The position numbers and the translations under genes are program-made. 33,865 bases of DNA from Candidatus Accumulibacter adjunctus (lineage in GTDB: Bacteria > Pseudomonadota > Gammaproteobacteria > Burkholderiales > Rhodocyclaceae). Below are positions 1-6,839 of this stretch, piece by piece. Within the stretch, counting starts at the first letter, position 1. The number at the start of each line of letters is the position of its first letter. A model generated the notes under the pieces. That model was not told the DNA's origin, ran no database searches, and saw nothing but the letters and a program-made list of their open reading frames with translations. Where the stretch lies: the NCBI GenBank assembly GCA_000585015.1, contig JFAX01000007.1, positions 137,495 to 171,359 on the forward strand, read 5' to 3'.

Positions 1-1
1 G

Positions 2-1414
2 ATCGCGCAGATCATCGGCGGCTACACGCTCGGCGCCGCCGATCTGCTGCGCCGGGCGATGGGCAAGAAGAAGGCCGAGGAGATGGCGCTGCACCGTGAC
101 CTGATGCGCGAAGGCGCGCGCAGGAAGGGCCACGACGAGAAGCTGGCGATGCAGCTCTTCGACCTGATGGAGAAGTTTGCCGAGTACGGCTTCAACAAGT
201 CGCACACCGCCGCCTATGCCGTCGTCACCTACCACACCGCCTGGCTCAAGGCGCACCACTGCGCGGCCTTCATGGCGGCGACGCTGTCGTCCGAAATGGA
301 CCTCACCGATACCGTCAAGATCTTTCACGATGACGCGATCGCCAACGGACTGAGGATCCTCGGCCCGGACGTGAACGCCTCCGAATTCCGCTTCATCCCG
401 GTCGATCGCCAGACCGTCCGCTACGGCCTCGGCGCCGTCAAGGGCACCGGCGAACAGGCGGTGACGGCGATCATCCGCGCCCGCACCGCCAACGGCCCGT
501 TCAAGGATCTCTTCGACTTCTGCCAACGCGTCGACAAGCGGCTGGTCAACCGCCGGACGATCGAAGCGCTGATCCGCGCCGGCGCCTTCGACGCCCTCGA
601 CAGCCACCGCGCGCGCCTGCTCGCCTCGGTCGGCATCGCCATCGACGCCGCCGAGCAGGCCGAACGCAACGCCATGCAGGTGAGCCTCTTCGACCTCCTC
701 GACGACGCCGGCGACGCAGCCGGCGGGCAAGGGCCGCAGTACGTCGAGGCGCCACGCTGGGACGAACGCCAGCAACTCAACGAGGAGAAGCTGGCGCTCG
801 GCTTCTACTTTTCCGGCCATCCCTTCCGCGCCGTGCAGGGCGAGATCGCGCACTTCGTCCGCCGGCCGCTGGCGGCGCTCGAGGCGCGCAAGGAAAGCCA
901 GCTCCTCGCCGGACTGGTCGTCGCCGTGCGCAGCAAGATCACGGCGCGCGGCAAGATGGCGTTCATCCAGCTCGACGATGGCAGTACCTCGCTCGAGGTG
1001 TCGGTGTTCAGCGAGTTGCTCGACAGCGAACGCGCCAAGATCCGGGAGGACGAGGTGCTCGTCGTCGAGGGGCGGATCCAGCGCGACGACTTCGCCGGCG
1101 AGGGGCGCGTGAAAGTCGTCGCCGAGCGCCTGCTGACGCTTGCCGAAGCGCGTGGCCGCTTCGCCCGCCAGCTGCACCTGTCGCTCAACGGCCACGCCGG
1201 CGGCAGCAACGCGCGCCACGCCGTGCAGCGGTTGCGCAGCCTGCTGGCACCCTATACCCCCGGCGAGTGCCCGATCCGCCTGAGCTACCACAATGCCGAA
1301 GCACGCTGCGAGCTGGTCCTCGGCGACAGTAGCCGGGTGCGGCTCGAAGACGGCCTGCTGCAGGCGTTGCGCGACTGGCTGAGCAGCGACAACGTGCGCG
1401 TGGACTATGCCTGA
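2..1414 (+). CDS. dnaE: DNA polymerase III subunit alpha, C-terminal part (5' end outside window)
   Basis: This is the catalytic subunit of the replicative DNA polymerase, cut by the left edge; the reading frame is open from base 2. The visible 471 residues start in the end of the polymerase core (IIGGYTLGAADLLRRAMGKK, then NKSHTAAYAVVTYHTAWLKAHH), which is very typical of DnaE. A helix-hairpin-helix region follows (KRLVNRRTIEALIRAGAFDAL). Next is the OB-fold (LLAGLVVAVRSKITARGKMAF) and the tail domain that contacts tau. The frame is intact to a TGA stop. The replicative polymerase of most Proteobacteria has this layout (established knowledge). A small lipoprotein gene follows 33 bases later on the same strand and may be co-transcribed. 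Confidence 0.97.
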   Translation: MAQIIGGYTLGAADLLRRAMGKKKAEEMALHRDLMREGARRKGHDEKLAMQLFDLMEKFAEYGFNKSHTAAYAVVTYHTAWLKAHHCAAFMAATLSSEMDLTDTVKIFHDDAIANGLRILGPDVNASEFRFIPVDRQTVRYGLGAVKGTGEQAVTAIIRARTANGPFKDLFDFCQRVDKRLVNRRTIEALIRAGAFDALDSHRARLLASVGIAIDAAEQAERNAMQVSLFDLLDDAGDAAGGQGPQYVEAPRWDERQQLNEEKLALGFYFSGHPFRAVQGEIAHFVRRPLAALEARKESQLLAGLVVAVRSKITARGKMAFIQLDDGSTSLEVSVFSELLDSERAKIREDEVLVVEGRIQRDDFAGEGRVKVVAERLLTLAEARGRFARQLHLSLNGHAGGSNARHAVQRLRSLLAPYTPGECPIRLSYHNAEARCELVLGDSSRVRLEDGLLQALRDWLSSDNVRVDYA

Positions 1415-1447
1415 GATGACCGGTGGCTGCCGGCCCGGAGAACGCCG

Positions 1448-1723
1448 GTGAGCGGCAACCGCTGGCCGCCGCAGCGGAGGCTCATCGTCGCCGGGCTCAC
1501 CGTCCTGCTCCACGGGTGCAGCCCGCAAGTCAGCCTCGAGCAGTTCAATCGCCTGCGCATCGGCCAGTCCTACGAGGAGGTCAGGCAGATCGCCGGTGAT
1601 CCGGCCAGCTGCGACGAAATGCTCGGCCTGCGCAATTGCGTCTGGGGCAACCCGGAGCGCGGCATCCGCGTCGGCTTCCTGGGCGGCAAGGTGGTCCTGC
1701 TGTCGGCACACAACCTGCAGTGA
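1448..1723 (+). CDS. Small BamE/SmpA-like outer-membrane lipoprotein
   Basis: The product is a 91-residue predicted lipoprotein with a GTG start. A basic N-terminus and hydrophobic stretch (LIVAGLTVLLHGC) end in a lipobox-like LLHGC, so the mature protein would begin at Cys24. The remainder (VSLEQFNRLRIGQSYEEVRQI, then GDPASC, CVWGNPERGIRVGFLGGKVV) has the short alpha-beta pattern of BamE/SmpA-like and related small lipoproteins, in which a 'G.s.eeV..i.G.P' segment recurs. It most likely sits in the outer membrane facing the periplasm. Its partner is unknown, and calling it BamE itself would go too far. It lies 33 bases after dnaE on the same strand. Confidence 0.72.
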   Translation: MSGNRWPPQRRLIVAGLTVLLHGCSPQVSLEQFNRLRIGQSYEEVRQIAGDPASCDEMLGLRNCVWGNPERGIRVGFLGGKVVLLSAHNLQ

Positions 1724-2104
1724 ACGCCTGCCGCGAGCCGCCGCCAGTCGCTGCCGGTTGGCTCGCCGAATGGACATCCGGAAGCAGCTGCCGGCCACCG
1801 CTTGCGGACGGCTCAACGATCATTTCCGTACCCCTCGCTGGCCGCAGTCGAGACCGCGGTGGCCGCATTGCCGCCGGATCGCAACCGGCGCCCGTTCAAG
1901 AAGCTGCCGGTTTGCCGGCAGGAAGTCTTCGAAAAGCTCGCTGCGCCCTATCTGCGCCGCCTGCCGGCGAGCCGCTGCGTGCTCGCTTCCTGCCGCCATG
2001 CGCGCGGCGCCGCGGCGGCACAGGCTTCGCCCCGGCGGCGCGCTGATTGCCTGCAAGACACCCCGCGGCGGCAGGCGCGATCCTCGACCCGTCCGGAAGT
2101 GCGG
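1724..2104. other. Non-coding or decayed stretch with no recognisable gene
   Basis: These 381 bases separate the end of the small lipoprotein gene from the convergent end of the DUF1254/DUF1214 gene. Several frames stay open because of the high GC content, but none has a plausible start, ribosome site or family motif. One frame over about 1802-2040 reads like ordinary protein for some 45 residues (RRPFKKLPVCRQEVFEKLAA) and then becomes low-complexity, which could be the remnant of a gene. A hairpin with 7-base arms, CTGCCGG-TTTG-CCGGCAG, lies at 1904-1921; it lacks a T-run, so it is not a typical terminator. Confidence 0.4.
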
Positions 2105-3619
2105 CTAGGAAGCTTCCCTGACCTCGGGAAGCTTCCAGCTGCCATCCAGAATCGATGGTGCGTTTTCCTTCGGCCAGTAGAGGCGCATCATCAGGACGAA
2201 CGGGCCGTTGGGTGCCGGCAGCCAGTTCGATTCCTTGTCCTTGCCCGGTGATTCGTTCTGGATGTAGAGGTCGACCGACCCATCCGGGTTCGTCTTGAAC
2301 TTGTTGCGCTGGCTCAGGTTGTAGCGATTCAGCTTGTTGTCGACGAAGAAATAGTCCGCGTCGTACATGGTGAGCGACCAGAACCCGTTCACCGGCGGCA
2401 GTTGGCCCTTCTCGAAGCGGATGACGTACTTCTTCTCGCCACTGTACTTGGCAGCGATGTCCGGTCCTTGCGAGGTCGGATACACGGCATCCTCGGGCCG
2501 GTTGGCGCCGAGGCCGATCGCGGTGATGAGTGCGCGCTGGATGTAGTTCGTTCCGTAGAGGCCGGTCTTCGTGGTGAACAGCCAGCCGTGCTCGAGCTTG
2601 AAGTCGCCCGCGACGATGCCGCCCTTCATCCAGTCCATGATCAGTTCCTGCGCCGGCTTGGGGGCACCGGCAAGGCCCTTGGCGACGGCGGGATCGAGCT
2701 TCGCCGCGTCGAAGTCCTGCCCCGGAACGACACCGATCCTGGCCAGCTTGGCGAGCATCGGAGCATCATCGGCCGCCGCCGGATTGCTCTTCAGCAGCTC
2801 GGCGAAGAGCTTGAAGTACGCGCTGGCATCGAGCGCATCGACCTGCGCGCGGACGGCGGTCTTCATGTCGATGGCCGGGTCGACCGTTCCAGCGGTCGGC
2901 GTGCGCGATTGCCCGTAGGCGGACAACGGCACGACCGAAATCTTGTCCTGCAGGGCATGAACGGCCTTGTAATCCTCGGGGGTGCCGGTGCAATAGATGC
3001 GCCCGAGAATCCATACGATGCCCGTCGGCGACTTGTACTCGGTCACGCCGGCGGGCAATTCGCCCGACCAGCCCGGTCCGGTGATGGCGTAGGTCTGTGC
3101 CTTGGTACCCGTCGTCCGCTTGCCCGGAACCTGGAAAACGTTGGTCCAGCCGTCGAGCATCGGGAACAGGGCATAGCGGTCCTTCATGTCCGGGAGGCTG
3201 AGGATCCAGGGCTCCTTCGCAACGTCGATCCAGGCGGTCGTGTACAGCGTGTCGGCGTTCGGCGCCGTGACATCGCGGTACGAGGCGTCGGGGTAGCTGC
3301 GCATCCGCACGAATTGCCCCATTGGTGCGCGTGACCCTTCCGCTGTGGCGACATTGGTCATCACCCGGCGCGTCATCTCCATGGTCACCAGTGGGTAGGC
3401 ATAGACGTAGCTCTCGATGGCGATCGCGCGTGCTTCGGCTTCCTTGGCAGCCGCTTCGACCGCCTTCGCTTCTGCCTCAAGCTTCGCCTTGGCTTCCGCA
3501 GCGACACGGTCCACCTGTGGTTCGGCCTGTTTGCCGCACGCCGCGAGCAGTGCGAGTGAAAGCGCGGCGAGCCCGATCGCACAGAAATTGAGGCGCTTGC
3601 CGATGGCTTGTTCCTTCAT
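2105..3619 (-). CDS. DUF1254/DUF1214 domain lipoprotein
   Basis: The product is a 504-residue predicted lipoprotein. The ATG at 3619 was chosen because AAGGAG precedes it by about 8 bases and a lipoprotein signal follows at once (LAALSLALLAAC, Cys28). Residues 36-66 form an Ala/Glu/Lys-rich, probably coiled-coil linker. DUF1254 begins near residue 68 (AIESYVYAYPLVTMEMTRRV). A DUF1214 domain ends the protein (PPVNGFWSLTMYDADYFFVD and LYIQNESPGKDKESNWLPAP). DUF1254/DUF1214 proteins are widespread secreted or envelope proteins whose reaction is mostly unknown. The gene lies 86 bases downstream of the LysR gene on the same strand, so it may be co-transcribed with it. Longer starts up to 3736 would place extra residues before the signal peptide and are unlikely. 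Confidence 0.88.
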   Translation of the reverse strand: MKEQAIGKRLNFCAIGLAALSLALLAACGKQAEPQVDRVAAEAKAKLEAEAKAVEAAAKEAEARAIAIESYVYAYPLVTMEMTRRVMTNVATAEGSRAPMGQFVRMRSYPDASYRDVTAPNADTLYTTAWIDVAKEPWILSLPDMKDRYALFPMLDGWTNVFQVPGKRTTGTKAQTYAITGPGWSGELPAGVTEYKSPTGIVWILGRIYCTGTPEDYKAVHALQDKISVVPLSAYGQSRTPTAGTVDPAIDMKTAVRAQVDALDASAYFKLFAELLKSNPAAADDAPMLAKLARIGVVPGQDFDAAKLDPAVAKGLAGAPKPAQELIMDWMKGGIVAGDFKLEHGWLFTTKTGLYGTNYIQRALITAIGLGANRPEDAVYPTSQGPDIAAKYSGEKKYVIRFEKGQLPPVNGFWSLTMYDADYFFVDNKLNRYNLSQRNKFKTNPDGSVDLYIQNESPGKDKESNWLPAPNGPFVLMMRLYWPKENAPSILDGSWKLPEVREAS

Positions 3620-3705
3620 CGAAGAATCTCCTTGTGGGTTCTGAAGTGGCAAGGCTACCACAACGGGATGGCGCGTCGTTGGCGGGCCTGTGGACCGTGC
3701 AGCAC

Positions 3706-4644
3706 TCATCCCTCGGCCAGAGTCTGTCCGTGCCAACGGGAGTCACGGCGCCCAACCGACTCGCATGCCGTCCGCTCGAGGTGTTCGAGAAAGACGGCCG
3801 CCACCGGCGACAGCCGTTTGCCGCGCGGGTAGAGGGTGAACCAGCGGGACTGGAGCGGGAAGCCCTGCACGTCGAGAATCGTGAGCTGATCGCCGGCGGG
3901 TCGGTCGGCGAGGGCGTGCCGCGAGATCACCGCCAGGCCGAGGCCCCCGGCAACGGCCTGCTTGATCGCCTCATTGCTGCCCAGCGCGAGCCGCACCTCG
4001 GGAACGAAGCCATGGCGTGCGAAGTGAGCGTCGCACGCCAGCCGTGTCCCCGAACCCCGTTCGCGCAGGATGAAGCGTTCGGCCGCGAGGTCCGCGAGTT
4101 CGAGGTGCCGCCCCGCCAGCCGGTGCCCTTCGTTGGCGATGAGGACCAGCGGATTGGGCAGGAACGCATGGCGTTCGAGATCGAGGTTCTCGGGCGGCAT
4201 CGACATGATGTAAAGGTCGTCGCGGTTCTCGCGCAGACGGGCGACGACGCCGTCGCGGTTCAGGACTTCGAGGGCGATTTCGATGTTCGGGTGCTCGGCA
4301 CAGAAGCTGCCGAGCAGGCGCGGCACGAAATACTTCGCGGTGCTCGCCAGCGAGACGCGCAACCGTCCCCGCTCCAGCCCTTTCATCGCAGCGATCGCCT
4401 GCTCGAACGCCAGCCATTCGTCGAGCATCGCCCTCGCCGTCACCGCCAGCGCCTCGCCCGCCGCGGTCAGGTGGAGGCGCCTGCCGATCTGCTCATGGAG
4501 TGGGAGACCGACGGCGTCGGCCAGCTCGCGCAATTGCATCGATACCGTCGGCTGCGTCACGTGGCATGCCTCCGCGGCCGCCGTGACACTGCCGTGGTCG
4601 GCGAGCGCGAGAAAGAGACGCAGCTGGCGAAAGGTTGTATTCAT
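3706..4644 (-). CDS. LysR-family transcriptional regulator (CbbR-like)
   Basis: The product is a 312-residue LysR-type regulator of usual family length. Residues 1-65 are the winged helix-turn-helix (FRQLRLFLALADHGSVTAAA, then HVTQPTVSMQLRELADAVGL). The rest is the periplasmic-binding-protein-like effector domain (YFVPRLLGSFCAEHPNIEIA; NPLVLIANEGHRLAG; AVAGGLGLAVISRHAL). The wording of both parts resembles CbbR/CmpR proteins, which respond to Calvin-cycle metabolites or inorganic carbon. The gene diverges from a beta-carbonic anhydrase gene with only 106 bases between the starts, which supports control of that neighbour. An 18-base palindrome overlaps its own start codon, suggesting autoregulation. 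No RuBisCO gene lies in the window, so the CbbR label remains an inference. Confidence 0.9.
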   Translation of the reverse strand: MNTTFRQLRLFLALADHGSVTAAAEACHVTQPTVSMQLRELADAVGLPLHEQIGRRLHLTAAGEALAVTARAMLDEWLAFEQAIAAMKGLERGRLRVSLASTAKYFVPRLLGSFCAEHPNIEIALEVLNRDGVVARLRENRDDLYIMSMPPENLDLERHAFLPNPLVLIANEGHRLAGRHLELADLAAERFILRERGSGTRLACDAHFARHGFVPEVRLALGSNEAIKQAVAGGLGLAVISRHALADRPAGDQLTILDVQGFPLQSRWFTLYPRGKRLSPVAAVFLEHLERTACESVGRRDSRWHGQTLAEG

Positions 4645-4659
4645 AGATAACTATCTATG
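4642..4659. promoter_or_regulatory. Perfect 18-bp inverted repeat over the LysR start codon
   Basis: CATAGATA-AC-TATCTATG has perfect 8-base arms and a 2-base spacer. The left arm contains the complement of the regulator's ATG. The repeat is much more AT-rich than the surroundings and lies between divergent lysR-type and carbonic anhydrase genes. LysR regulators usually bind dyads in such gaps and repress themselves, so this is a likely autoregulatory operator. An equally AT-rich imperfect dyad (ATGAA-N9-TTCAT) follows at 4669-4687. Confidence 0.55.
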
Positions 4660-4707
4660 TCAATCATCATGAATATCGATTGTTCATTATTTTCACTGGT
4701 CGGTAAC

Positions 4708-4721
4708 ATGTTGGTCAACAT
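4708..4721. promoter_or_regulatory. 14-bp inverted repeat upstream of the carbonic anhydrase gene
   Basis: ATGTTG-GT-CAACAT has perfect 6-base arms and lies 29 bases before the carbonic anhydrase ATG. It overlaps or follows the weak candidate promoter TTGTTC (4680-4685) with TAACAT (4704-4709). It could be a second regulator site controlling the carbonic anhydrase gene. Function is inferred from position and symmetry only. Confidence 0.4.
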
Positions 4722-4750
4722 CAATTGCCGCCAAGGAATCCCCGTCCGCC

Positions 4751-5431
4751 ATGAAAACGCATACGTCCGAAACCCAAGCCTCCGTCAACCCGGCGCTTGC
4801 CCTGCAGTTCCTCAAGGAGGGCAACGCGCGCTTCGTCAACAACCTGCGCGTCAGCCGCGACCTGCTGCAGCAGGCCAACCAGACGCGCGACGGACAGTGG
4901 CCGTTCGCCACCATCGTCAGCTGCATCGACAGCCGCACGTCCGCGGAACTCATCTTCGACCAGGGCCTCGGCGACATCTTCTCGGTGCGCATCGCCGGCA
5001 ACGTGATCAACACCGACATCATCGGCAGCCTCGAATTCGCATGCCACGTGGCCGGGTCCAAGCTCATCGTGGTGCTCGGGCACACCTCGTGCGGCGCGAT
5101 CAAGGGCGCGTGCGACCATGTGGAGCTCGGCAACCTGACCGAGTTGCTGTCGAAGATCCAGCCCGCCGTCTATGAAGAGAACAGGACACCCGATCCGGCA
5201 GCGCGCAACTCGAGGAACGCCGCGTTCGTCGAGAACGTCGCCGACCTCAACGTCCGCCGCTCGGTGCGCTCGATCGTCAACCGCAGCACCATCCTCGAAC
5301 ACATGATCGCCGCCGGCAAGGTGGGCATCATCGGCGGCAAACACGACCTGGCCAGCGGCGCCGTGACGTTTTTCGACGACACCTGGTTGTACGACGAGGC
5401 GTCGATGCGGACCATCGCCGGTAGCCACTGA
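4751..5431 (+). CDS. Beta-class carbonic anhydrase
   Basis: This cytoplasmic zinc enzyme interconverts CO2 and bicarbonate. The protein has 226 residues, normal for the bacterial beta class. The zinc ligands and the Asp-Arg pair are visible: Cys58-Ile-Asp60-Ser-Arg62 (SCIDSR), then His111 and Cys114 in VLGHTSCGAIKG. The RIAGNVIN segment after the first motif is also characteristic. The ATG at 4751 starts a frame that aligns with the family; AAGGA lies about 14 bases upstream, which is rather far for a ribosome site. The gene diverges from a CbbR-like regulator, which suggests expression tuned to inorganic carbon, either for anaplerotic carboxylations or for carbon fixation encoded elsewhere. 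The segment after residue 125 has the insertion seen in longer beta enzymes. Confidence 0.95.
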   Translation: MKTHTSETQASVNPALALQFLKEGNARFVNNLRVSRDLLQQANQTRDGQWPFATIVSCIDSRTSAELIFDQGLGDIFSVRIAGNVINTDIIGSLEFACHVAGSKLIVVLGHTSCGAIKGACDHVELGNLTELLSKIQPAVYEENRTPDPAARNSRNAAFVENVADLNVRRSVRSIVNRSTILEHMIAAGKVGIIGGKHDLASGAVTFFDDTWLYDEASMRTIAGSH

Positions 5432-5453
5432 TGTCTGTTCGGGTTCAACCGGG

Positions 5454-5809
5454 GTGAGGATCGGCACTTCGCCGGCGGTGACCGGTTCTTTTTCGGCTAC
5501 GGGCGGCGTACGGCGCGTCGCCCACCGCTTCTCGGTCGAAGTCGATGGCGCCTGCGACCCCGGCACGCCCGCGACGGAAATGCGGTTGACCCGCGAAGGC
5601 GCGACGCAGCTGCTCCGCTCGCCGTGGGAACTGCTGCACGACGGCCGCAGCTTCCTCTTCCAGGGAGGAAAACCGGTGCGCGTTCGCCGGCGGCTGCCGC
5701 GCGAACAGCAGGCTCATGCGCCGAGTCGCCTGGAGCTACCTACGGCACCCGCGCCGAGATCGTCCTGCTGCTCGACAGCCTGGCAGCCCCGCCGGCCACC
5801 GGCCGCTGA
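5454..5809 (+). pseudogene. Remnant of a CHAT-domain (caspase-like) protein gene
   Basis: One frame encodes FSVEVDGACDPGTPATEMR followed by SPWELLHDGRSFLFQGG and KPVRVRRRLP. The string WELLHDG (5625-5645) followed by a short 'LF.g..PVRVRR.LP' run is typical of the start of CHAT domains, caspase-like peptidase or signalling modules common in large TPR proteins. No start codon with a ribosome site is visible, and similarity fades after about 5695. A different frame gives a coding-like tail (YGTRAEIVLLLDSLAAPP) ending at a TGA at 5807-5809. The His and Cys of a working CHAT protease are absent. This therefore looks like a truncated and frameshifted relic rather than a working gene. The family call rests on motif memory alone. 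Confidence 0.5.
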
Positions 5810-5946
5810 CGTCGCTGCCCCGCGCGGCGCAGCGCGCGGCCTACCGCCGTGCGAGGCGGCGACGCAGAGCGACGCCACTTCGCTGGCGCGGCCGGGCCGC
5901 GAGCTGGAATACGATCAGCCGATTGCGCGGTAGCACCAGGCTGCGC

Positions 5947-6035
5947 CCGCCGCTTGGCGGCAAGCCCCTTTGGCCATGCACGCATGGGAGAATCCAGCGC
6001 AAATCCAGCCTGGACCATCGGCTGCAGGTCTGCAG
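5947..6035. repeat. Cluster of short inverted and direct repeats in the convergent intergenic region
   Basis: In 89 bases there are four ordered elements. A hairpin CCGCC-GCTT-GGCGG lies at 5947-5960. A perfect dyad CCATGC-AC-GCATGG lies at 5974-5987. Two copies of AATCCAGC lie at 5991-5998 and 6002-6009, spaced 11 bases, one helical turn. A doubled CTGCAG separated by GT lies at 6022-6035. No gene starts nearby: the carbonic anhydrase ends to the left and moaE ends to the right. A small dispersed repeat or a transcript-end structure is possible. The remaining 5810-6106 shows no gene. Confidence 0.4.
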
Positions 6036-6106
6036 ATGCCACCCCGATGTCATCTGAATGCCTCGTCCTCTGCCAATGCCACATCCAACACCGGCAGGAC
6101 CCAGCC

Positions 6107-6568
6107 TCACCCACCCGGCTGCCGCCAGCGCTCGGCGGCGCGGTCGTCATCATCACGCGCCTCGACCCAGCGCGCGCCTGCCGCGGTCAGCTCGCGTTTC
6201 CAGAACGGTGCCCGCGTCTTCAGGTAATCCATGATGAACTCGCAGGCGGCGAAGGCCTCGGCGCGGTGCGCGGCGGCAACGGCAACGAGGACGATGCGGT
6301 CGCCGGGCAGCAGGCGGCCGACGCGATGGATCACCAGGGCGTCGATCAGCGACCAGCGCTGCAGCGCTTCGCCGACGATCGCCGCCAGCGCCTTCTCGGT
6401 CATCCCGGGGTAGTGTTCGAGGCTCATCTCGCTGACGCCGTCGCCGCCGCTGACATCGCGCACGAGGCCGACGAAGGATGCCAGCGCACCGATCCGCGGG
6501 TCGGCGCGGCAGAAGTCGGCGAGTTCGCCGCCGATGTCGAAATCGGCTTCCTGGATGCGCACCGGCAT
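6107..6568 (-). CDS. moaE: Molybdopterin synthase catalytic subunit MoaE
   Basis: MoaE is the large subunit of molybdopterin synthase. It transfers sulfur from thiocarboxylated MoaD to cyclic pyranopterin monophosphate to form molybdopterin, in the cytoplasm. The protein is 153 residues, normal length. Recognisable features are FVGLVRD near the N-terminus, LEHYPGMTEKAL, VIHRVGRLLPGD, and the active-site lysine segment FIMDYLKTRAPFWKRE. The start lies 4 bases after the moaD stop codon, so the two subunits are probably co-translated in matched amounts. It is the last gene of the minus-strand molybdenum-cofactor run. The C-terminal tail is Arg/Asp-rich and poorly conserved. Confidence 0.96.
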   Translation of the reverse strand: MPVRIQEADFDIGGELADFCRADPRIGALASFVGLVRDVSGGDGVSEMSLEHYPGMTEKALAAIVGEALQRWSLIDALVIHRVGRLLPGDRIVLVAVAAAHRAEAFAACEFIMDYLKTRAPFWKRELTAAGARWVEARDDDDRAAERWRQPGG

Positions 6569-6572
6569 GCGC

Positions 6573-6824
6573 TCAGCCCCCCGTCACCGGCGGAAAGAAA
6601 GCCACCTCGTCGCCATCGGCGAGCGGCGAATCGAGCGGCACCATCTGCTGGTTGACGGCACAGCGCAGGTTCCTGATCCCGGCCAGGTCCTCCCACGCAC
6701 CGCCCCGCTGGCCGAGATGGCGAATGAGGCCGGCGACGTCGCGCACACCGACCGGCAGCGCCAGTTCCTCGGCCGACCGGCCAAGGCGCTCGCGCACCGA
6801 AGCGAAGTAGAGAATGTTCAGCAT
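6573..6824 (-). CDS. moaD: Molybdopterin synthase sulfur carrier subunit MoaD
   Basis: MoaD is a ubiquitin-like sulfur carrier. Its C-terminal Gly-Gly is adenylated and converted to a thiocarboxylate that feeds MoaE. The protein is 83 residues and ends in VTGG, as required. The N-terminus (MLNILYFASVRERLG) and the segment VNQQMVPLDSPLADGDEVAFFPPVTGG are canonical. A GGGGAGA ribosome site lies about 6 bases before the ATG. It follows moeA by 15 bases and precedes moaE by 4, in one operon. The activating enzyme (MoeB) and the pyranopterin-forming enzymes MoaA and MoaC are not in this window. Confidence 0.96.
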   Translation of the reverse strand: MLNILYFASVRERLGRSAEELALPVGVRDVAGLIRHLGQRGGAWEDLAGIRNLRCAVNQQMVPLDSPLADGDEVAFFPPVTGG

Positions 6825-6839
6825 CAGTGTCTCCCCGAT

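Noticed and set aside
1904-1921. Hairpin as a Rho-independent terminator after the small lipoprotein gene
   Set aside because: It lies 180 bases past the stop and has no following T-run on either strand.
2402-3334. Open frame of 310 codons on the plus strand
   Set aside because: It lies wholly inside the DUF1254/DUF1214 gene on the other strand, has no ribosome site or family motif, and its composition is that of a GC-rich antisense shadow.
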